Source: Aaosphaeria pasadenensis
Lineage: Eukaryota; Ascomycota; Dothideomycetes; Pleosporales
Direction: 5' to 3'
NCBI GenBank assembly: GCA_022813625.1
Contig: JAKLMB010000029.1
Coordinates: 372,001-436,000 of the forward strand
DNA length: 64,000 nt
In this document: positions 33,761 through 46,108 of the stretch, in pieces
Layout of the letters: each line of letters begins with the position of its first letter
Position numbering within the stretch: the first letter of the stretch is position 1
Program-made: the position numbers and the translations under genes
Notes under the pieces: generated by a model
Seen by the model: the letters and a program-made list of their open reading frames with translations, nothing else
Database searches by the model: none
Told to the model about the DNA's origin: nothing

Positions 33761-34432
33761 ATGGTTGACAAAAAGTCCGATCATTTTATTATTGAGATCG
33801 GCGGCGAAGATGGCCAATATGCCATGGATATCCCCGCCAAGGTCGATCATTCCATCCTCCAAAACCAACAGAACTGGTTGCCGAAGTCAAAGTTCAATCC
33901 AGACAACGGAGACATGAATTGTGTCTGGGTGACTGTGGCCGTCTTGCTCGACACCACCACAGTCCAGTTGGCCAAAGACACTGGCATCAACCAAAGCTTC
34001 ATCAACGGCACCAACCTCGCGCAACTGCAGACACTCTTGAACAAAAAGGGCCTGCAGTTCGTTATCTACGAGATCGAAAAGACTGCAAATGGCGCGGAGA
34101 AGTACACTGTCGCTGGAAAGTCTGTTGCGCCTGACATGAGCGTGCTCCCAGCTCGACACGGGGCTGCTTACAGACGCACCGACGGTAGCGGACACATGGT
34201 CGTCAGAGTCCTAGACGACTCTAGTGATATTGAAGCCAAGAAGTCTGGCGCAAACTACACTTGCTATCAGAGAACTGATAAGGGCGAAAACGTGGCTTGG
34301 GATGTGGCTGGATCACAGCTTGAGTGGGTTATGTTTTTGTTGCCAGTATCGAAACATGGCGCCGGCATTATATTGAATGCGAACAAAAAGGCGCAAAAGA
34401 AAGGTTGGAGCCTTTTTGGGCTGTTCAAGTAA
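33761..34432 (+). CDS. Small protein with possible Cys/His dyad, unknown
   Basis: Intronless, 223 aa, starting MVDKKSDHFIIEIGGEDG after CACAATG. Compact mixed alpha/beta composition. The segment DMNCVWVTVAVLL puts a Cys at the start of a helix-like stretch, and SGHMVVRVLDD puts a His at the start of a strand. That order and environment occur in papain-fold proteins (catalytic Cys then His). No Asn/Asp partner can be assigned, and no family is recognised. The C-terminus is basic (NKKAQKKGWSLFGLFK). A TATA box lies 150 bp upstream. A hydrolase or transferase role is only a suggestion from the dyad pattern. Confidence 0.75.
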   Translation: MVDKKSDHFIIEIGGEDGQYAMDIPAKVDHSILQNQQNWLPKSKFNPDNGDMNCVWVTVAVLLDTTTVQLAKDTGINQSFINGTNLAQLQTLLNKKGLQFVIYEIEKTANGAEKYTVAGKSVAPDMSVLPARHGAAYRRTDGSGHMVVRVLDDSSDIEAKKSGANYTCYQRTDKGENVAWDVAGSQLEWVMFLLPVSKHGAGIILNANKKAQKKGWSLFGLFK

Positions 34433-34662
34433 TAATCTGCAAGCGCTTTTGGGAAATTGGGACGGTGAAATTTCATAGAATAACACTTCGAAGCCTGTCC
34501 TGACTACATCCATCTATGCTTGCTCTGTGATATCATGGTGATACAAGGTGTTCGATGCTACTGACAATTTCTCTAATAACTACGCTAAAGTACTACACGT
34601 TATGCAACACACAGAAGGAATTGTGTAAAATGCTTGAAAAGTATTCCTTGAGGGTTTATAGT

Positions 34663-35838
34663 TCATAGCTTAGTCTTAGATTCAAATCTAATTAACCCAT
34701 CTTGTATCGTACTTGCGATGTGTGTGCCTTTCTTGTAATCCCACAAGCGACTCATATGCAATCCTCTCCCTCCAGCCGCTCTCGATACCCAAGATTCTTG
34801 CATGTACCATTTCCGACCATCTCCGTCCTTGTCATCAGGCGAAATGTCACCGACATTACAAAGGGGAGTTGAGCCCTCGTCGAACAATGTTGGGTCCGCA
34901 TTGGGGTGGTTGATTCGCGGCTCTGGTGGGAGAACCAGATCTCTTATGCCAACGTGAAAGATAACAGTATGCGAAAGAGAGGCCATGCGTGTCCATTCCC
35001 GGCTGCGCTTCAGATGGTTGGGAATAATGAACAGAGAGTTCCTATCTGACGCATAGAGATGGGCGCAGGCATGTAAATTTGCTTCTCTTGTGACAGTCAA
35101 GTTTGCTGATAGGGTCGGCGGATATGGTGCCGTGGGTAGTGGCAATGCTCCGCGCAATGTGTACAAGATAAGTTGTCTCCGGTCAATTGCCGCTTTGTTT
35201 TCATTATACTTTTTCATGTCGACTTTGCGAAGATGTAGCCCAGCCACAGGGTTGAAATGCTCGGGATGTGCAGGGAGATACGTCTCGCGGAACCACTCAG
35301 AATCCTGGGACGGCGCATTTGGGTGTTCCATCGGCTCGTTTTCTTTCCCTTCTAGCACTTCCTTGAAGCGCTCTTCGATCTTGACGGTATCTTGGACATC
35401 TACAGATGATGGCTCATCGCGTTTGAACGAGCAAGTACACGTGAACATGGTCCCCTTTTCCGCGACTTGGGTTACCGTCACAGAACGTGTACAATAATTA
35501 TAGCCATCGCGGATCTTGTGAACAGTATAGACAAAGTGTTCGCTTGGCTTCCCACCTAATATGAACCAGCCCGTAATGTTCTAGGTATGATCAGTTACAA
35601 ATTCATGATCACTAATTATGGATCATACATGGAGTAGAAATCCCTCGGAGATCGTTTGAGCTGCTGCCCATGCAGCTTGCGCATATACGTGTCCTCCATA
35701 GGTTCCATTCTCTCCACCAGTCGGAGAGTAGGCTTTCACAATTGATCGAAATGTGCGGTCGTCAATCTTCTCGAGCTCCATGACCTTATCGAAAGGCAGA
35801 ACATGGTGGGTTTCGTCGAAATAGGGCTGCGGCGTCAT
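34663..35838 (-). CDS. Acyl-CoA thioesterase II (TesB/ACOT8 type)
   Basis: Two exons, 35838-35629 and 35580-34663 (1128 nt, 375 aa, frame closes; intron 48 bp). Two hot-dog domains can be followed. The first has TYGGHVYAQAAWAAAQTI and FVYTVHKIRDGYNYCTRSVTVTQ; the second has SLSHTVIFH followed by GGRGLHMSRLWDYKKGTHIAS. These match the TesB/ACOT8 family, which hydrolyses acyl-CoA to free acid and CoA, typically in peroxisomes. The C-terminal tripeptide is TKL, a weak variant of the PTS1 signal [SAC]-[KRH]-[LM], so peroxisomal import is possible but not assured. Confidence 0.85.
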
Positions 35839-37082
35839 TTTCTGGTGCAGCAGTCAAGGGGAAAATTAAGATTTCAGTACACGCGTTGTTGTTCAAATGA
35901 TGAAAAGAACGTGCATTCGATGGTACCTGAGTGTTTTGATGATGGTCCCAGGTACCTCGGGAGAGCACGAGTAAGCGCGCGGGGGCTGCGATCAACCCAA
36001 AGCCTGCCGAGCTAGCAGCACTTAGGTCGCTATGAAAGTTTGATTTAGTTAGACGTAAATCAAAAAGCCGCTCTCTAGAATAATAAGAATCATCGCGTCT
36101 CGAAAGTAACGCAATGATACACTAGATCATCTCCTTGATGTGGAACTATCTCGAGCACGTAATTGAATGCTGTAGCTGCCGATGGGATCTCTATAGTAGA
36201 GCGACGCCATTTGCATCGTACGTTTCTGTCCATTTATTAGAGATTACACGAGTAAGATCTGGCATATCGAAGACAGCCTGCTGGCCGTCTGTATAGTGCT
36301 CGTGCCTTTGGACTATGCTAGAGAATGGGACAGAACATCCTGAGAGGTTCGGACTTAGGAAACCCTTGATTCCAGTTATTCATGATTAATTATCTCGTGA
36401 AAATTCAGCCTTGAAACAATTGAGGTCGAAGTCATTATTGATATTCAATTCATTCTCTTCTAAGTACGAGTACACATTTGTGTCTCAAAGCGGGCTCTAC
36501 TTTACGTCATTGCTTGGCGATGATGTCGGACCGACATCTCTGTGTTGACTGTAGTCGTATCGTTGAGGCGGAGAATTATGGAGAAAGCAAAGGGAGAAAC
36601 AATGAAGGAGCGGCAGGATACGAAAGGATTCGGGAGAAAGAATCCACCGCGTGTCACAGTCTCCAAGCCGTCTTACTTGGAGGCTTGGGCGGAGAGTTGC
36701 TTATGGCCAATTGCATACGAGTTTTTGGGTCAAGCGTGAGATTGGGTGAATAGGGCAAATTGATATCTGCAAAGAAATACCTTGAGCGATAACACGGATC
36801 TAAAAGTTTTAGTTTGAGTAGACCCGCAAGCCAATCTTCCTGCTAATAAATATCAAATATAATGTGTTTAATGGTTATAGTTCGGGCCTTTTGGTCAACC
36901 CCGAATGCCCCGCGCGTTATACAAGGCACTCCACTTAAATCCATGACTGCATGACGTGCCATCACACTGCAGAAGCCACGATACTTCCATAATCCTATAA
37001 AGCCCGGGCGCTGATTTCTGCGGGACGCTTACTTCCCCATCTTTCCTTTAACTTTCCAATTGACCTATTTTCTTATCCTGCG
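35839..37082. other. Intergenic, no gene seen
   Basis: 1.24 kb divergent region between thioesterase and alpha-glucosidase. Overlapping short frames at 36478-36753 show no conserved features. The last 100 bp before 37083 are pyrimidine-rich, as in a core promoter. Confidence 0.45.
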
Positions 37083-39065
37083 ATGTCTCTAACTTCTAAG
37101 ATATCGGATATGGCCAATGCTGTCAAAAAACAAGTTCCCGGCTTGTATGTCGGCGTGGACAAACACAAATGGTGGAAAGAGGCTGTTGTCTATCAGGTTT
37201 GTTCGAATTAATATTGCTACCTGTACTTTCGCTAATAATGCTATAGATTTATCCAGCATCGTTCCTAGATACCAATAATGATGGATGGGGAGACGTTCCT
37301 GGAATAACACAAAAGCTCGACTACCTTAAGGACCTGGGCGTCGATGTAATTTGGACATCCCCAAGTAAGGCTAGAACAATGTATTGCAAGTCAGTAAATT
37401 AATATGTTGTAGTTTACAAGAGTCCTCAGGCGGACATGGGCTACGACATCGCCGATTACGAAGACATCGACCCCAGCTATGGAACCCTGGCCGATGTCGA
37501 CAACCTGATCGCCGAGTGCAAGAAACGAGGCCTCAAACTTGTCATGGACCTTGTCGTAAACCACACTTCCGATCAACATGCCTGGTTCCTGGATTCTCGC
37601 ACTTCCAAAACCTCACCAAAACGTGACTGGTATATCTGGAAGCCCGCCAAGTATGACAGCGACGGTAACCGACAACCGCCTAACAATTGGGCGCAGATTC
37701 TTGGAGAAGCGAATAGCGCATGGGTTTGGGACGAGACTACACAAGAATACTACCTCGCCAACTTCACACCAGAGCAACCTGACCTGAACTGGGAGAACCC
37801 AGACGTGCGCGAGGCTGTTCACGATGTGCTTCGATTCTGGCTTGATCGTGGAGTCAGCGGTTTCCGAATGGATGTCATCAACCTCATCTCGAAAAACCAA
37901 GATTTCCCCGACGCGGAAATCGTTGTAGAAGGCCATAAATACCAACCTGGCTGCAAGCACTACGCCAACGGTCCCCGTCTTCACGAATGGCTGCAGGATC
38001 TCAACAAGCAGGTCTTGTCCAAGTATGACACACTCACCGTCGGCGAGATGCCATTCGTACGCGACGAAGATGAAATCATCAAGGGCGTAGGTGCAACCAG
38101 AGGCGAACTTAACATGATCTTTGCTTTCGATCTCGTCGACATTGACAATGTACCCGGCGACTTCAAGTACACTCTGCACCCATGGGACGCTCGTGACATG
38201 AAGAAAATCATCAACCGGCTACAAAGACTCATGCTTGAGCGAGATGGATGGAACTCGGTCTTCGTTGAGAACCACGACCAGCCCCGCAGCGTGTCGAGAT
38301 ACACTGACGATAGCGACGAGTGGCGCGAATACGGCGCAAAGCTGCTTTGTTTGATGCAAACATCGCTTGCAGGTACACTATATGTTTACCAGGGTGAGGA
38401 ACTTGGTATGCGAAATGTGCCTGCTAGTTGGGATCCAGAGGAGTACAAGGATATCGAATCGATCAACTTCTTCAACAAGTAAGTTTACAATAAAACCCAT
38501 TTGTTGAGAGCCGAACTAACACACGTAAAGATACAGGCAGATGTACCCCAACGACGAGGCAAAATTCGCCGTTGCCCGTGACATCTTGCAGCGCAAATCG
38601 CGCGACAACGCCCGCACCCCAGTTCAATGGTCATCTGCACCCAACGCAGGTTTCACTTCCCCGGATTCCAAGCCATGGATGCGCGTGAACGACGATTACC
38701 CTACCGTCAACGCTGAGGCACAACTTGCGAACCCAACCCCTGCTCCTGGCCAACTCTCTGTCCACGCATTCTGGAAGCGCGGGCTCGAGAAGCGCAAGGA
38801 GCATAAGGATGTCTTTGTGTATGGAGACTTCGAGATCATCGATCCCGACCACGATAAGGTGGTTGCTTTCAGGAGGTGGAATGGCAACAAGGCTTTCCTC
38901 GTTGTTCTCAACTTCTCCGGTGAGACTGTTCAGTGGGAGGGACTGGGTTCGCACCAGGCGAAGAGGTGGGTTGCGGGTACGTATGATGAGAGGCAGCTAC
39001 CGTCGAGGAACAAGTCTGGAACTATTGAATTAAGGCCATGGGAGGGTCTGTTGGGCATTGCTTAA
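37083..39065 (+). CDS. GH13 alpha-glucosidase (maltase / oligo-1,6-glucosidase type)
   Basis: Four exons, 37083-37196, 37247-37364, 37413-38478 and 38531-39065 (1833 nt, 610 aa, frame closes). Intracellular: there is no signal peptide. The sequence follows the GH13 barrel: WWKEAVVYQIYPASF at the start, DLVVNHTSDQHAWF (conserved region I), GFRMDVINLIS with the nucleophile at about Asp231, TVGEMPF with the acid/base at about Glu289, and VENHDQPR with the third carboxylate at about Asp366. DVINLI after the nucleophile and the overall length fit fungal maltases and isomaltases of yeast MAL/IMA type. Role: hydrolysis of maltose or isomaltose-type oligosaccharides to glucose in the cytosol. No MAL regulator or maltose permease is adjacent. 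Confidence 0.92.
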
Positions 39066-39296
39066 ATTATTCCATTCCAGGGTTATTAGACTACATACTT
39101 CCAAGAAACGCCTATCCCAGGTTTTAATCGTACAGTGAGACAGAAAGAGACCAAACATCTACCTTGACCATCACCATGTTTGACATGCGAGAACAAAACC
39201 CCATCCTGGACGTGATAAGAAAGATCCAATTGCCAATGTTCTCATCTCTCGTCAATCCATTATTCGTGATCCGTTGTTCTCGTCAGTTAATCGTTC

Positions 39297-40941
39297 TCAG
39301 TTGCCTTTGGATGCTACCTTTCCCGTCAGCTTGTGCTCGAAGACATCTGGATCGAGGATCCTTCCAGTCTTGTCGCGGAATCGGCTTGCAATCCTGAGCC
39401 ACAACATCTTATTGTCTTCCTTGAGAATTTTGGCAACGAGAGTCAAATCTTTCATGGAGAAATTTGCATCGGGGTAGAGCTCATGATAGACGGTTGAGGC
39501 CGTGGACTCCGTATCATCGTTCTTCTTCTTGTCGTCTTTCTTTTTGTCGCGCTTCTCACGCTTCTTGTCATCATCTTTCCAACTGGAGTTGGACTCGCTC
39601 CCAGACGAACTGTCGTTGCCCCAGCTAGAGGAGTCATTGCCCTTTTTGGTGGAGTCCGAGCGACGACTGGATTTCTTCTCCACCGATTCTTCATTCTTCC
39701 AGTCAGAGTCATTGTTCTTTTTGGCGGAAGTCGAAGGACGACTGGATTTGGAATGACGTTGAGAACGAGACTTAGAGTCACGGGAGCTTTTCTTGCTTCT
39801 GCTAGAGCTTTTATCTTGGGGCCAGCCTGAATCGAAAGTTTCAGCGGGTGCGTCTCCAGTATCCCCTGAAGAATTCTTCCAATCCGAAGTACCGCCACCA
39901 TTTGAATCTCCATTGTCGTCTCTAGAACTCTTGTTGTCGGTGGTCTTGTTGTCTTCATCATTGGTCTGCCAACTAGGGAGGACATCTTCGTCTTTCTTGT
40001 CAGCATTATCCCAAGATGCAGCTCCGCCGAAGCCGCCATTATTATCGTCGTTAGTGTTCTCCTGTGGTGATTCCGATTTGTTCGCTCCCTCGAATGTTTC
40101 GCCCATTCCACCACTGTTGTTTCCTACATCAGCCGCCTCTGCGGCCCAGTTGTTTCCCCAAGGGTCTGCATCTCCACTCTGGTTGTTACCAGTATCGGCC
40201 GTTTCCCACGATGAGACTTCAGTCTTCTTCTTCTCCGCGCCATCTTGTTTTTCCTGCTTGCCTTGATTCTTGTTGTTGTTCTTTTGCTTCTGACCTTTAC
40301 TGCCCTTGTTGGCTTGGGATGGCCTCCAGTCCGCCGGCTTGATGTCTTTGAACCTCTTTGACAAGTCTGCCTTGCTCTTCCCCATCGCTTTCTCGATGGT
40401 AGCCCACTGTTCGCCTGCGTTCTTACGCTCCATAAGCTCGTCATCCTGCTTCTTGGTCCAACCGCTTGCATCCTCTTTGTCCCATTTACCTCCACTCTCA
40501 GTTGGAGCCTTCCTAGCGCCAGGATCTTCATCCCAAAGGCCACCCATACCACCTAACATGCCAATCTTAGATTCGCTCTTTTTTGCCACAGTGGATGCGG
40601 TCTTTTCCTGGAGGGCTTCAGATGGTAACTTGGCGAGGTTCTTCACAGTGAGCAGACGCTGTGCAGTCTGGAGTCTTTGGGGGAAAGAGTTAGGGAGACC
40701 TGAAACTTTGCCTTTACGGCCATCACTGGCGACGTACTCAATCATTGCGCCAGGTGAGCTGACCTATTTTATGTTGTGAGTGAAGGAGAGCAAGGTGGGG
40801 GTGGGGGCTGGTGGAACTGACAACTTCTTTATACGGGTTGTGTATGGGTGGAGTGCGGGGTTTGAGAGGTTTCTCGCTCCAGCCTAAGAGGTAGCTTTTC
40901 GAGATTCTCATGTCCTTGGGTGGCCATTCTGGAGAGGTCAT
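39297..40941 (-). CDS. Trp/Ser/Asn-rich protein with two Myb/SANT-like segments
   Basis: Two exons, 40941-40822 and 40763-39297 (1587 nt, 528 aa, frame closes). Residues about 141-185 (GWTKKQDDELMERK to KRFKDIKPADW) have the spacing of a Myb/SANT-like helix-turn-helix with conserved Trp. Residues about 466-525 (ANFSMKDLTLVAKILKED, MLWLRIASRFRDKTGR) look like a second one. Between them lie some 280 residues of low complexity, rich in Trp-Asn/Asp-Ser, Gly and Lys, with repeated SSWGND and NDSDWK units, then Lys/Asp-rich clusters (KREKRDKKKDDKKKND). It is probably nuclear and possibly chromatin-associated; no precise function recognised. The first exon adds MTSPEWPPKDMRIS, giving a good ATG. Confidence 0.7.
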
Positions 40942-42033
40942 GGCGGCGGGACCTCGCCTTCACCTTAGAGGCCAGCACAGAGCGGATAATTGAGTGACTT
41001 CTGTGAACGACGCCTCAAGTAGAGACAGGAAACTAAAAGAAGAGTCAGCCTCAGAGCACAGCAGTAACACAACGGTTCAACAAAGCAACTGTGGTTGTGT
41101 AGAAAGCAAAATAACCGCAAAAGTGAGAGAGTGGGAGTGTTGACTTCAGAGGCCTGTGTTGTCTTGGCGACGGCAACAGTGACCATTTCGCAGACATGGC
41201 AACATTCATAATGAAAACAAACAATCACTTCTCAATAGATACGCGTTGGAATACACGTGCAACGCCTTTTCGCCTCGATCGAATGCTTCTCTAGTGTTTA
41301 TAATATGAACGTCCATCTGAGTTACCACTTCGATGCTAGGACCACGCCCAATCACTTAGTCAAGATTTGGCAACATTGAAGAAGGACGGGAAGAATAACT
41401 ACTCTACAGTATTATGGATACAAAAATTGAAGCATGTACAAGACATCGGCTGCAGCATTTCCTGGGAGCACTACCTGACAGGTAGTCGGCATCCTTAGTA
41501 TAGTATAATAGGTTGGTACCTAAGGTATACAACGTGGACGTAGCACTCTCATATATTCCTGGTGTATGAAAATTACAATCTGATAGCCAGCCAATTTGAG
41601 GAGCATCGGAATTGATTTTCAACTATCAACAATGGCCATACACAACTGCTCGTTAGGCATTGGAAGGGCGTCTTGATAGCGAAGTGGCCCGTCTGTGGTC
41701 GCGTGACCCTGGCTTCTTATTGGCTCAGTGAGTGAGGTAATCTTAATACTTCTACATCGCAGTGACACAAGACTCAGAATATGTAACGACTGAGTGATGG
41801 GTTAAGTATGATGTCTTTTTCGACGTTTAATTTTGATGATAGAAAAGCGTATGACTATACGGATTGGGATAGGTACCTCATGGTTGATGCCAGGGGTATG
41901 AATGTTATGCATATCGGCCCGATGTTTTCCCGACTGATCTCGAAAGCTGGCATCACCTCAATCTTGGCAATAGTTTTGGAGCATCAACAATCCCAATCGA
42001 ACTTTCTACAGCTGCAAGACGACAATTTTGAAG
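40942..42033. other. Intergenic, no gene seen
   Basis: 1.09 kb divergent region between the Trp-rich protein gene and the p24 gene. Small frames only; no RNA gene or repeat recognised. Confidence 0.45.
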
Positions 42034-42804
42034 ATGCTGCTCCCCTCTTTTGGTGTCCTCGCTGCGGCGAGCAGCTTGTTCTCGCTAGCTGCAGCGCATA
42101 ACATCCAGATGAAAGCGTACATGCGGGAATGCTTCCACGAGCAGCTTCACAAGGACGACAAGATGACCGTGACTTTCCAAGTTGGTGACAGGGAATTTGG
42201 AGGAAGCGGAAACATTGAGATTGATTTCTGGGTACTTGACTACTCTGTATCATCAATTGTTCACTTGCTAATTCAATTGCGATAGATTGAGACTCCCTCC
42301 CGTAACTACCAGATTCATCAACGCGGCGTATCCTCCGGCGACCATTCCTTCACTGCAACCGAGGACGGAACATATACATACTGCTTCAACAATGAGCATT
42401 GGGGTGCAAACACAAAAGAGGTGTCCTTCAACGTGCACGGAATAGTATACGTTCCCGAGTCTGAGGCTCCACAAGATCCTTTGGAGAAGGAGGGTATGTA
42501 CACATGGATGTTGTGACATGGACAGAATACTGATGGTTTCAGTGCGAACTCTTTCCGAGCTTGTCTCGCAGGTCAAGGACGAGCAGGGTTATATCATTGT
42601 CCGCGAGAGAACACACAGAAACACTGCCGAAAGCACGAACGCGCGAGTGAAGTGGTGGAGTGTTGCCCAGCTGTTTGTCCTCATCGGCAATGGAGTCTTC
42701 CAAGTTTGGTGGTTGAAGAGGTTTTTCGAGGTTGGACATTGCTTGATCATGCATTTTCAGTTCCATTTCACTAACCAAGAGCTCAGGTTAAGCGTGTTGT
42801 TTAA
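42034..42804 (+). CDS. EMP24: p24 family cargo receptor, Emp24 type
   Basis: Four exons, 42034-42231, 42286-42493, 42543-42730 and 42787-42804 (612 nt, 203 aa, frame closes); the last exon is only 18 nt. Order: signal peptide (MLLPSFGVLAAASSLFSLAAA), a luminal GOLD domain with the paired cysteines (MRECFHEQ and TYTYCFNNEH), a heptad region (SELVSQVKDEQGYIIVRERTHR), one transmembrane segment (VAQLFVLIGNGVFQVWWL), and a cytosolic tail RFFEVKRVV. The FF and terminal VV signals are used for COPII/COPI traffic, and the FFEV tail resembles yeast Emp24 rather than Erv25 or Erp proteins. Role: sorting of GPI-anchored and other cargo between ER and Golgi. Confidence 0.92.
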
Positions 42805-43478
42805 GCGATTTGCCGTGACGGTACACTTATGTCCGATTATTTTCAATCTTATAAGGCGGCTTGATACACAGGACCCAAAGAGCTGCATCAGTTTGCTGCT
42901 TAGGCGTTCATACGCTTCCGCAAACCAGGCATGGACGGAGTAAAGGCAGTTTTTACGAGTGAGAGCTCACCTCAAGCAATGCATCGGTTGCTATTCTTCC
43001 TCAGTGAAATCACCGCATCCCTAAATGTACTCTTCACAGTGACTCACTCCCACATAGCAGTTGCGTGCGACTTATTACTTGCAATGTTCTTCACAAATTC
43101 CTGTCAGGATTGTTTGTTTACACAAAATGAGGCCTGGCCACCTTTCATAACATCAACTGACAAATCACATATGTTGCAGCTCATCATCTCCCACTGCTGA
43201 AAGCAATGGGCACGCCATCGAGTCAAAGTGATTGTAGGGTGGCAAATCTTTCACTGCTCGCTGCCGCCGCCATGACCACCACGTTTTCCTAAAGTGATTG
43301 ACGACCTACACCTTTGCGTCAACTACTTAAACCCCAACATAACACTCCCACGCTCCATAGTTGCATTTGCTTTGTACATTGAGATCACTCAGCTAACGCA
43401 GTAGGCCAGTATTTGGTTAGCCTTGGTTGTCTTTTAGAAATTCTTATCACTCTTGTCTTCCATCTTCAACTTTTGGAT
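42805..43478. other. Intergenic, no gene seen
   Basis: 3' region of the p24 gene and promoter of the next plus-strand gene. Nothing recognised. Confidence 0.45.
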
Positions 43479-45442
43479 ATGGTTGATCAGAGCGAACCTC
43501 CGCTGCCAAGGGGTGCAATCGCAATGCGTGGGCGTCGTCCCTGGTATGGGCTCATGCCTGGTAGATTGGATGATCCTGGTATAAGGCCTCCAGTCTCGCA
43601 GACCGCTCCTGTAAGTCAACGCGCGCCAGCACGAGCAACTGAACCGCATCGAGGGAGAACTAGAACTCTTCGAACTTCGTACCCTCCGCGCAGTTCAACC
43701 GAAACACGCGGACAGGGGCAGCGACTTGAGTCTCAAGCGCCTCGTCATGCTACACAGTAAGTCTTTTTCGTCTTCCATTCGAACATCAAGTCCAAACTTG
43801 ATATTCACGCTGTCATACCATTTCCCACCAGCTTCGCTGTTTACACTACTCTAACCATGTCACTAGCCATGTATCCACCAACGTTCCTTCGCGATCCCAA
43901 GCTCAAGCCAGTGAGCCCACGCCATCGCAGCTCGCGCTCGAGGAGATGCAACGTCTGAATGACTTTTGCCGCGAAAGCTCAGAACGGTTCCGGCGGACTG
44001 GATCGTATTGTGAGCACCCACCGCGTGATCCGCAGCTGACACTGCCTCCGATTCGGAATGTAGGAGGAATATTCCAACCCCCCGGTTCAACCATCACCTA
44101 CGATCTCCAACGGGTCAGGGAGAATGGTCCTCTCTTCAGGGAACAGTTCCGCGATACCTCAACTACGCCTTCTACAGTTGAGCACGGCCTCCAGCGACCT
44201 AGGGACAACGGTCCTCATTCCAGTGGACCGCCGCTTCCACCTCGTCCAGTTGGGTCTGGTCGCCAACAGCCTAGGCCGCTTGAAGTTCTCCCTGCACGGG
44301 AACCTGCCAGAATCTATCCAAGAATACTACAGGAACGTCAAGCTGCCCTTGTAGATCCTGGAGCTGGGAATCCTCGCGGACAGCGGCATCTTTCCCGCCG
44401 TGGAAACTTCCGTCCAATTTCCTATAGTCTTGCTAGAGGTATAAGCATTCGCCAACCTTTTGGAGATGGAGACCTTCGCCAGCTTGCTCCAGTGCCAGCA
44501 CGAAACCCAGTCTTGCCATCTGCATCCCCCAACCCCGAACAACCCCCCCTAGCAACCAAAGATCCCGCTATACCTGAAGCCCCAGAACGCAAACGCAAGA
44601 ACCCTCGAAACCCCGCCGCCAAACCCCGGAAGCGCAAATCCCTCGCCGAACCCACTCTCCCCACCCGCGACGAAACCCTCCCCCCGCAACCACCCGCCAT
44701 CGACCCAGACACCCTCCCCCAGTCCATCACCAGCGACTACTCCCGCTACAAATGGTCCGTCCTCCTCCTCCAAATCGACGCTCCCTCCACAGGAGGCCTC
44801 CCGAAAACGGCATACGACACCCTCCAGCACTTCCTCTCCTTCGAGCAAACCCGCCGCACCTTCGAATGGCACGTCCACGTAACCGAAGGCTTCATCGCGC
44901 GCGGCGGTGACCAATCCTCCTTCGTCGTCCTCTACAACGCATGCAACCCGTTCTCCGACAAGGACCTCTTCAACACCACCTCCTTCGGGTACTACCACGG
45001 CGCCGACGAGGATAGCATCCAGTGGCTCACCGTGTCGTTTGGCGCGCAGCTCGAAATCATCGACATGCTGAAGAACGGCGTGAGGGAAGCGTATAGGTGG
45101 AGGATCAACATGCGGGCGGATGAGAAGAGGTTCCATCGCGCGTACTGGCTCGCGGCGAATATGCTGCCGCTTGGTGCGCTGCTGAACCGTGCGGCTATTT
45201 CTCCACCAGCAAAGACCACCGCTGCAAACAAAGATGTGAGGGAAAAGGCGAATACGGAGACGACGCCCTCTGCGACGGGTGTGGAAGACCTGAGCGATGA
45301 GGAGGTGCCGGAGAATACGGGCATCGATGTCACTATAACCACGGCCAGGAGGAATTGGAAGAACGTCGAGGAGCAGGCTATGAGGTACCATTCGGGTCTG
45401 CCGACGTTCTTGAACCATGTCGTTGGTGGCTCGGAGTTGTAA
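43479..45442 (+). CDS. Pro/Arg-rich protein with conserved C-terminal half, unknown
   Basis: Two exons, 43479-43756 and 43867-45442 (1854 nt, 617 aa, frame closes; intron 110 bp, longer than usual here). The N-terminal 330 residues are low complexity, rich in Pro, Arg, Gln and Ser (RPWYGLMPGRLDDPGIRPPV). A strong nuclear localisation-like cluster follows (PERKRKNPRNPAAKPRKRKS, about residues 303-322). The C-terminal part (from SDYSRYKWSVLLLQIDAPST) looks like a folded domain with many aromatic residues (FEWHVHVTEGFIARGGDQSS; GADEDSIQWLTVSFGAQLE). No family recognised; probably nuclear. The antisense strand is also open over 413 codons, caused by codon usage in the GC-rich 3' half. Confidence 0.75.
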
Positions 45443-46108
45443 GGGCGGCTTCTGGAAGAGTGTGGTTTGGTGAGGCGTTTGGGGCTTTTGGTGGTTGGAC
45501 TTTTCCCCCTGTACGGTGTGCAGTGGATTTCTTGTATGGGTAACACTCACGATACTCATTTCCCCATTCCCCACCGCCGATACGGGTTGTATATTACATC
45601 GACCACCGCCGTTCAGTGACTGAGCTCTGAGGAGCCAGATATGGAATAGGCACGCCCAATGTACACAGCTACTCATCGGCGTTCTAAACGCTCGTTGATC
45701 ATGTATCGCCGGATGAGTCAACAGCATACCAACGGAATCGGAAAAACAAACAGAAACTATGTAGAGTAAAAGAATATCACAATTAATCATACTTGTTATC
45801 GTGAGTGGTCGGGATAGATGACTGAAGTATTTTATTGTTCTGTTTGGCTAATTACCACTTGCGCTGTAGGCCACTGCCTTTGATTCTCGCCTTCTTTTGT
45901 TGAATTAGCCATTGAAGACAAATGTAGACAGGTAGGCAAATTAATGATTTCTTGATTAATCGACGGACTGACTGTCAGTCTAACCGGTCAGACTCATACA
46001 CGCCTGTATGCCTTGACTACCTACTTGAGTCTACCCTTTACGGAAACAGAATGTATCTCTCAATCCTAAGGACAAACGACAAACCTCTATTACCCGTCAA
46101 ACTCCTCC
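45443..46108. other. Intergenic, no gene seen
   Basis: Convergent 3' regions of two unknown genes. Nothing recognised. Confidence 0.45.

Noticed and set aside
36478..36753. Overlapping 91-aa and 65-aa frames between thioesterase and alpha-glucosidase
   Set aside because: No signal peptide, motif, splice continuation or family resemblance; expected by chance in 1.2 kb.
39793..40779. Two 157-aa plus-strand frames
   Set aside because: Antisense to the low-complexity Trp/Ser-rich gene; Leu/Ser/Phe runs mirror Lys/Ser/Asp codons on the other strand.
44549..45790. 413-codon open frame on the minus strand
   Set aside because: Antisense to the GC-rich 3' half of the Pro/Arg-rich gene at 43479-45442, whose spliced frame closes and looks like protein; the antisense product is low-quality.
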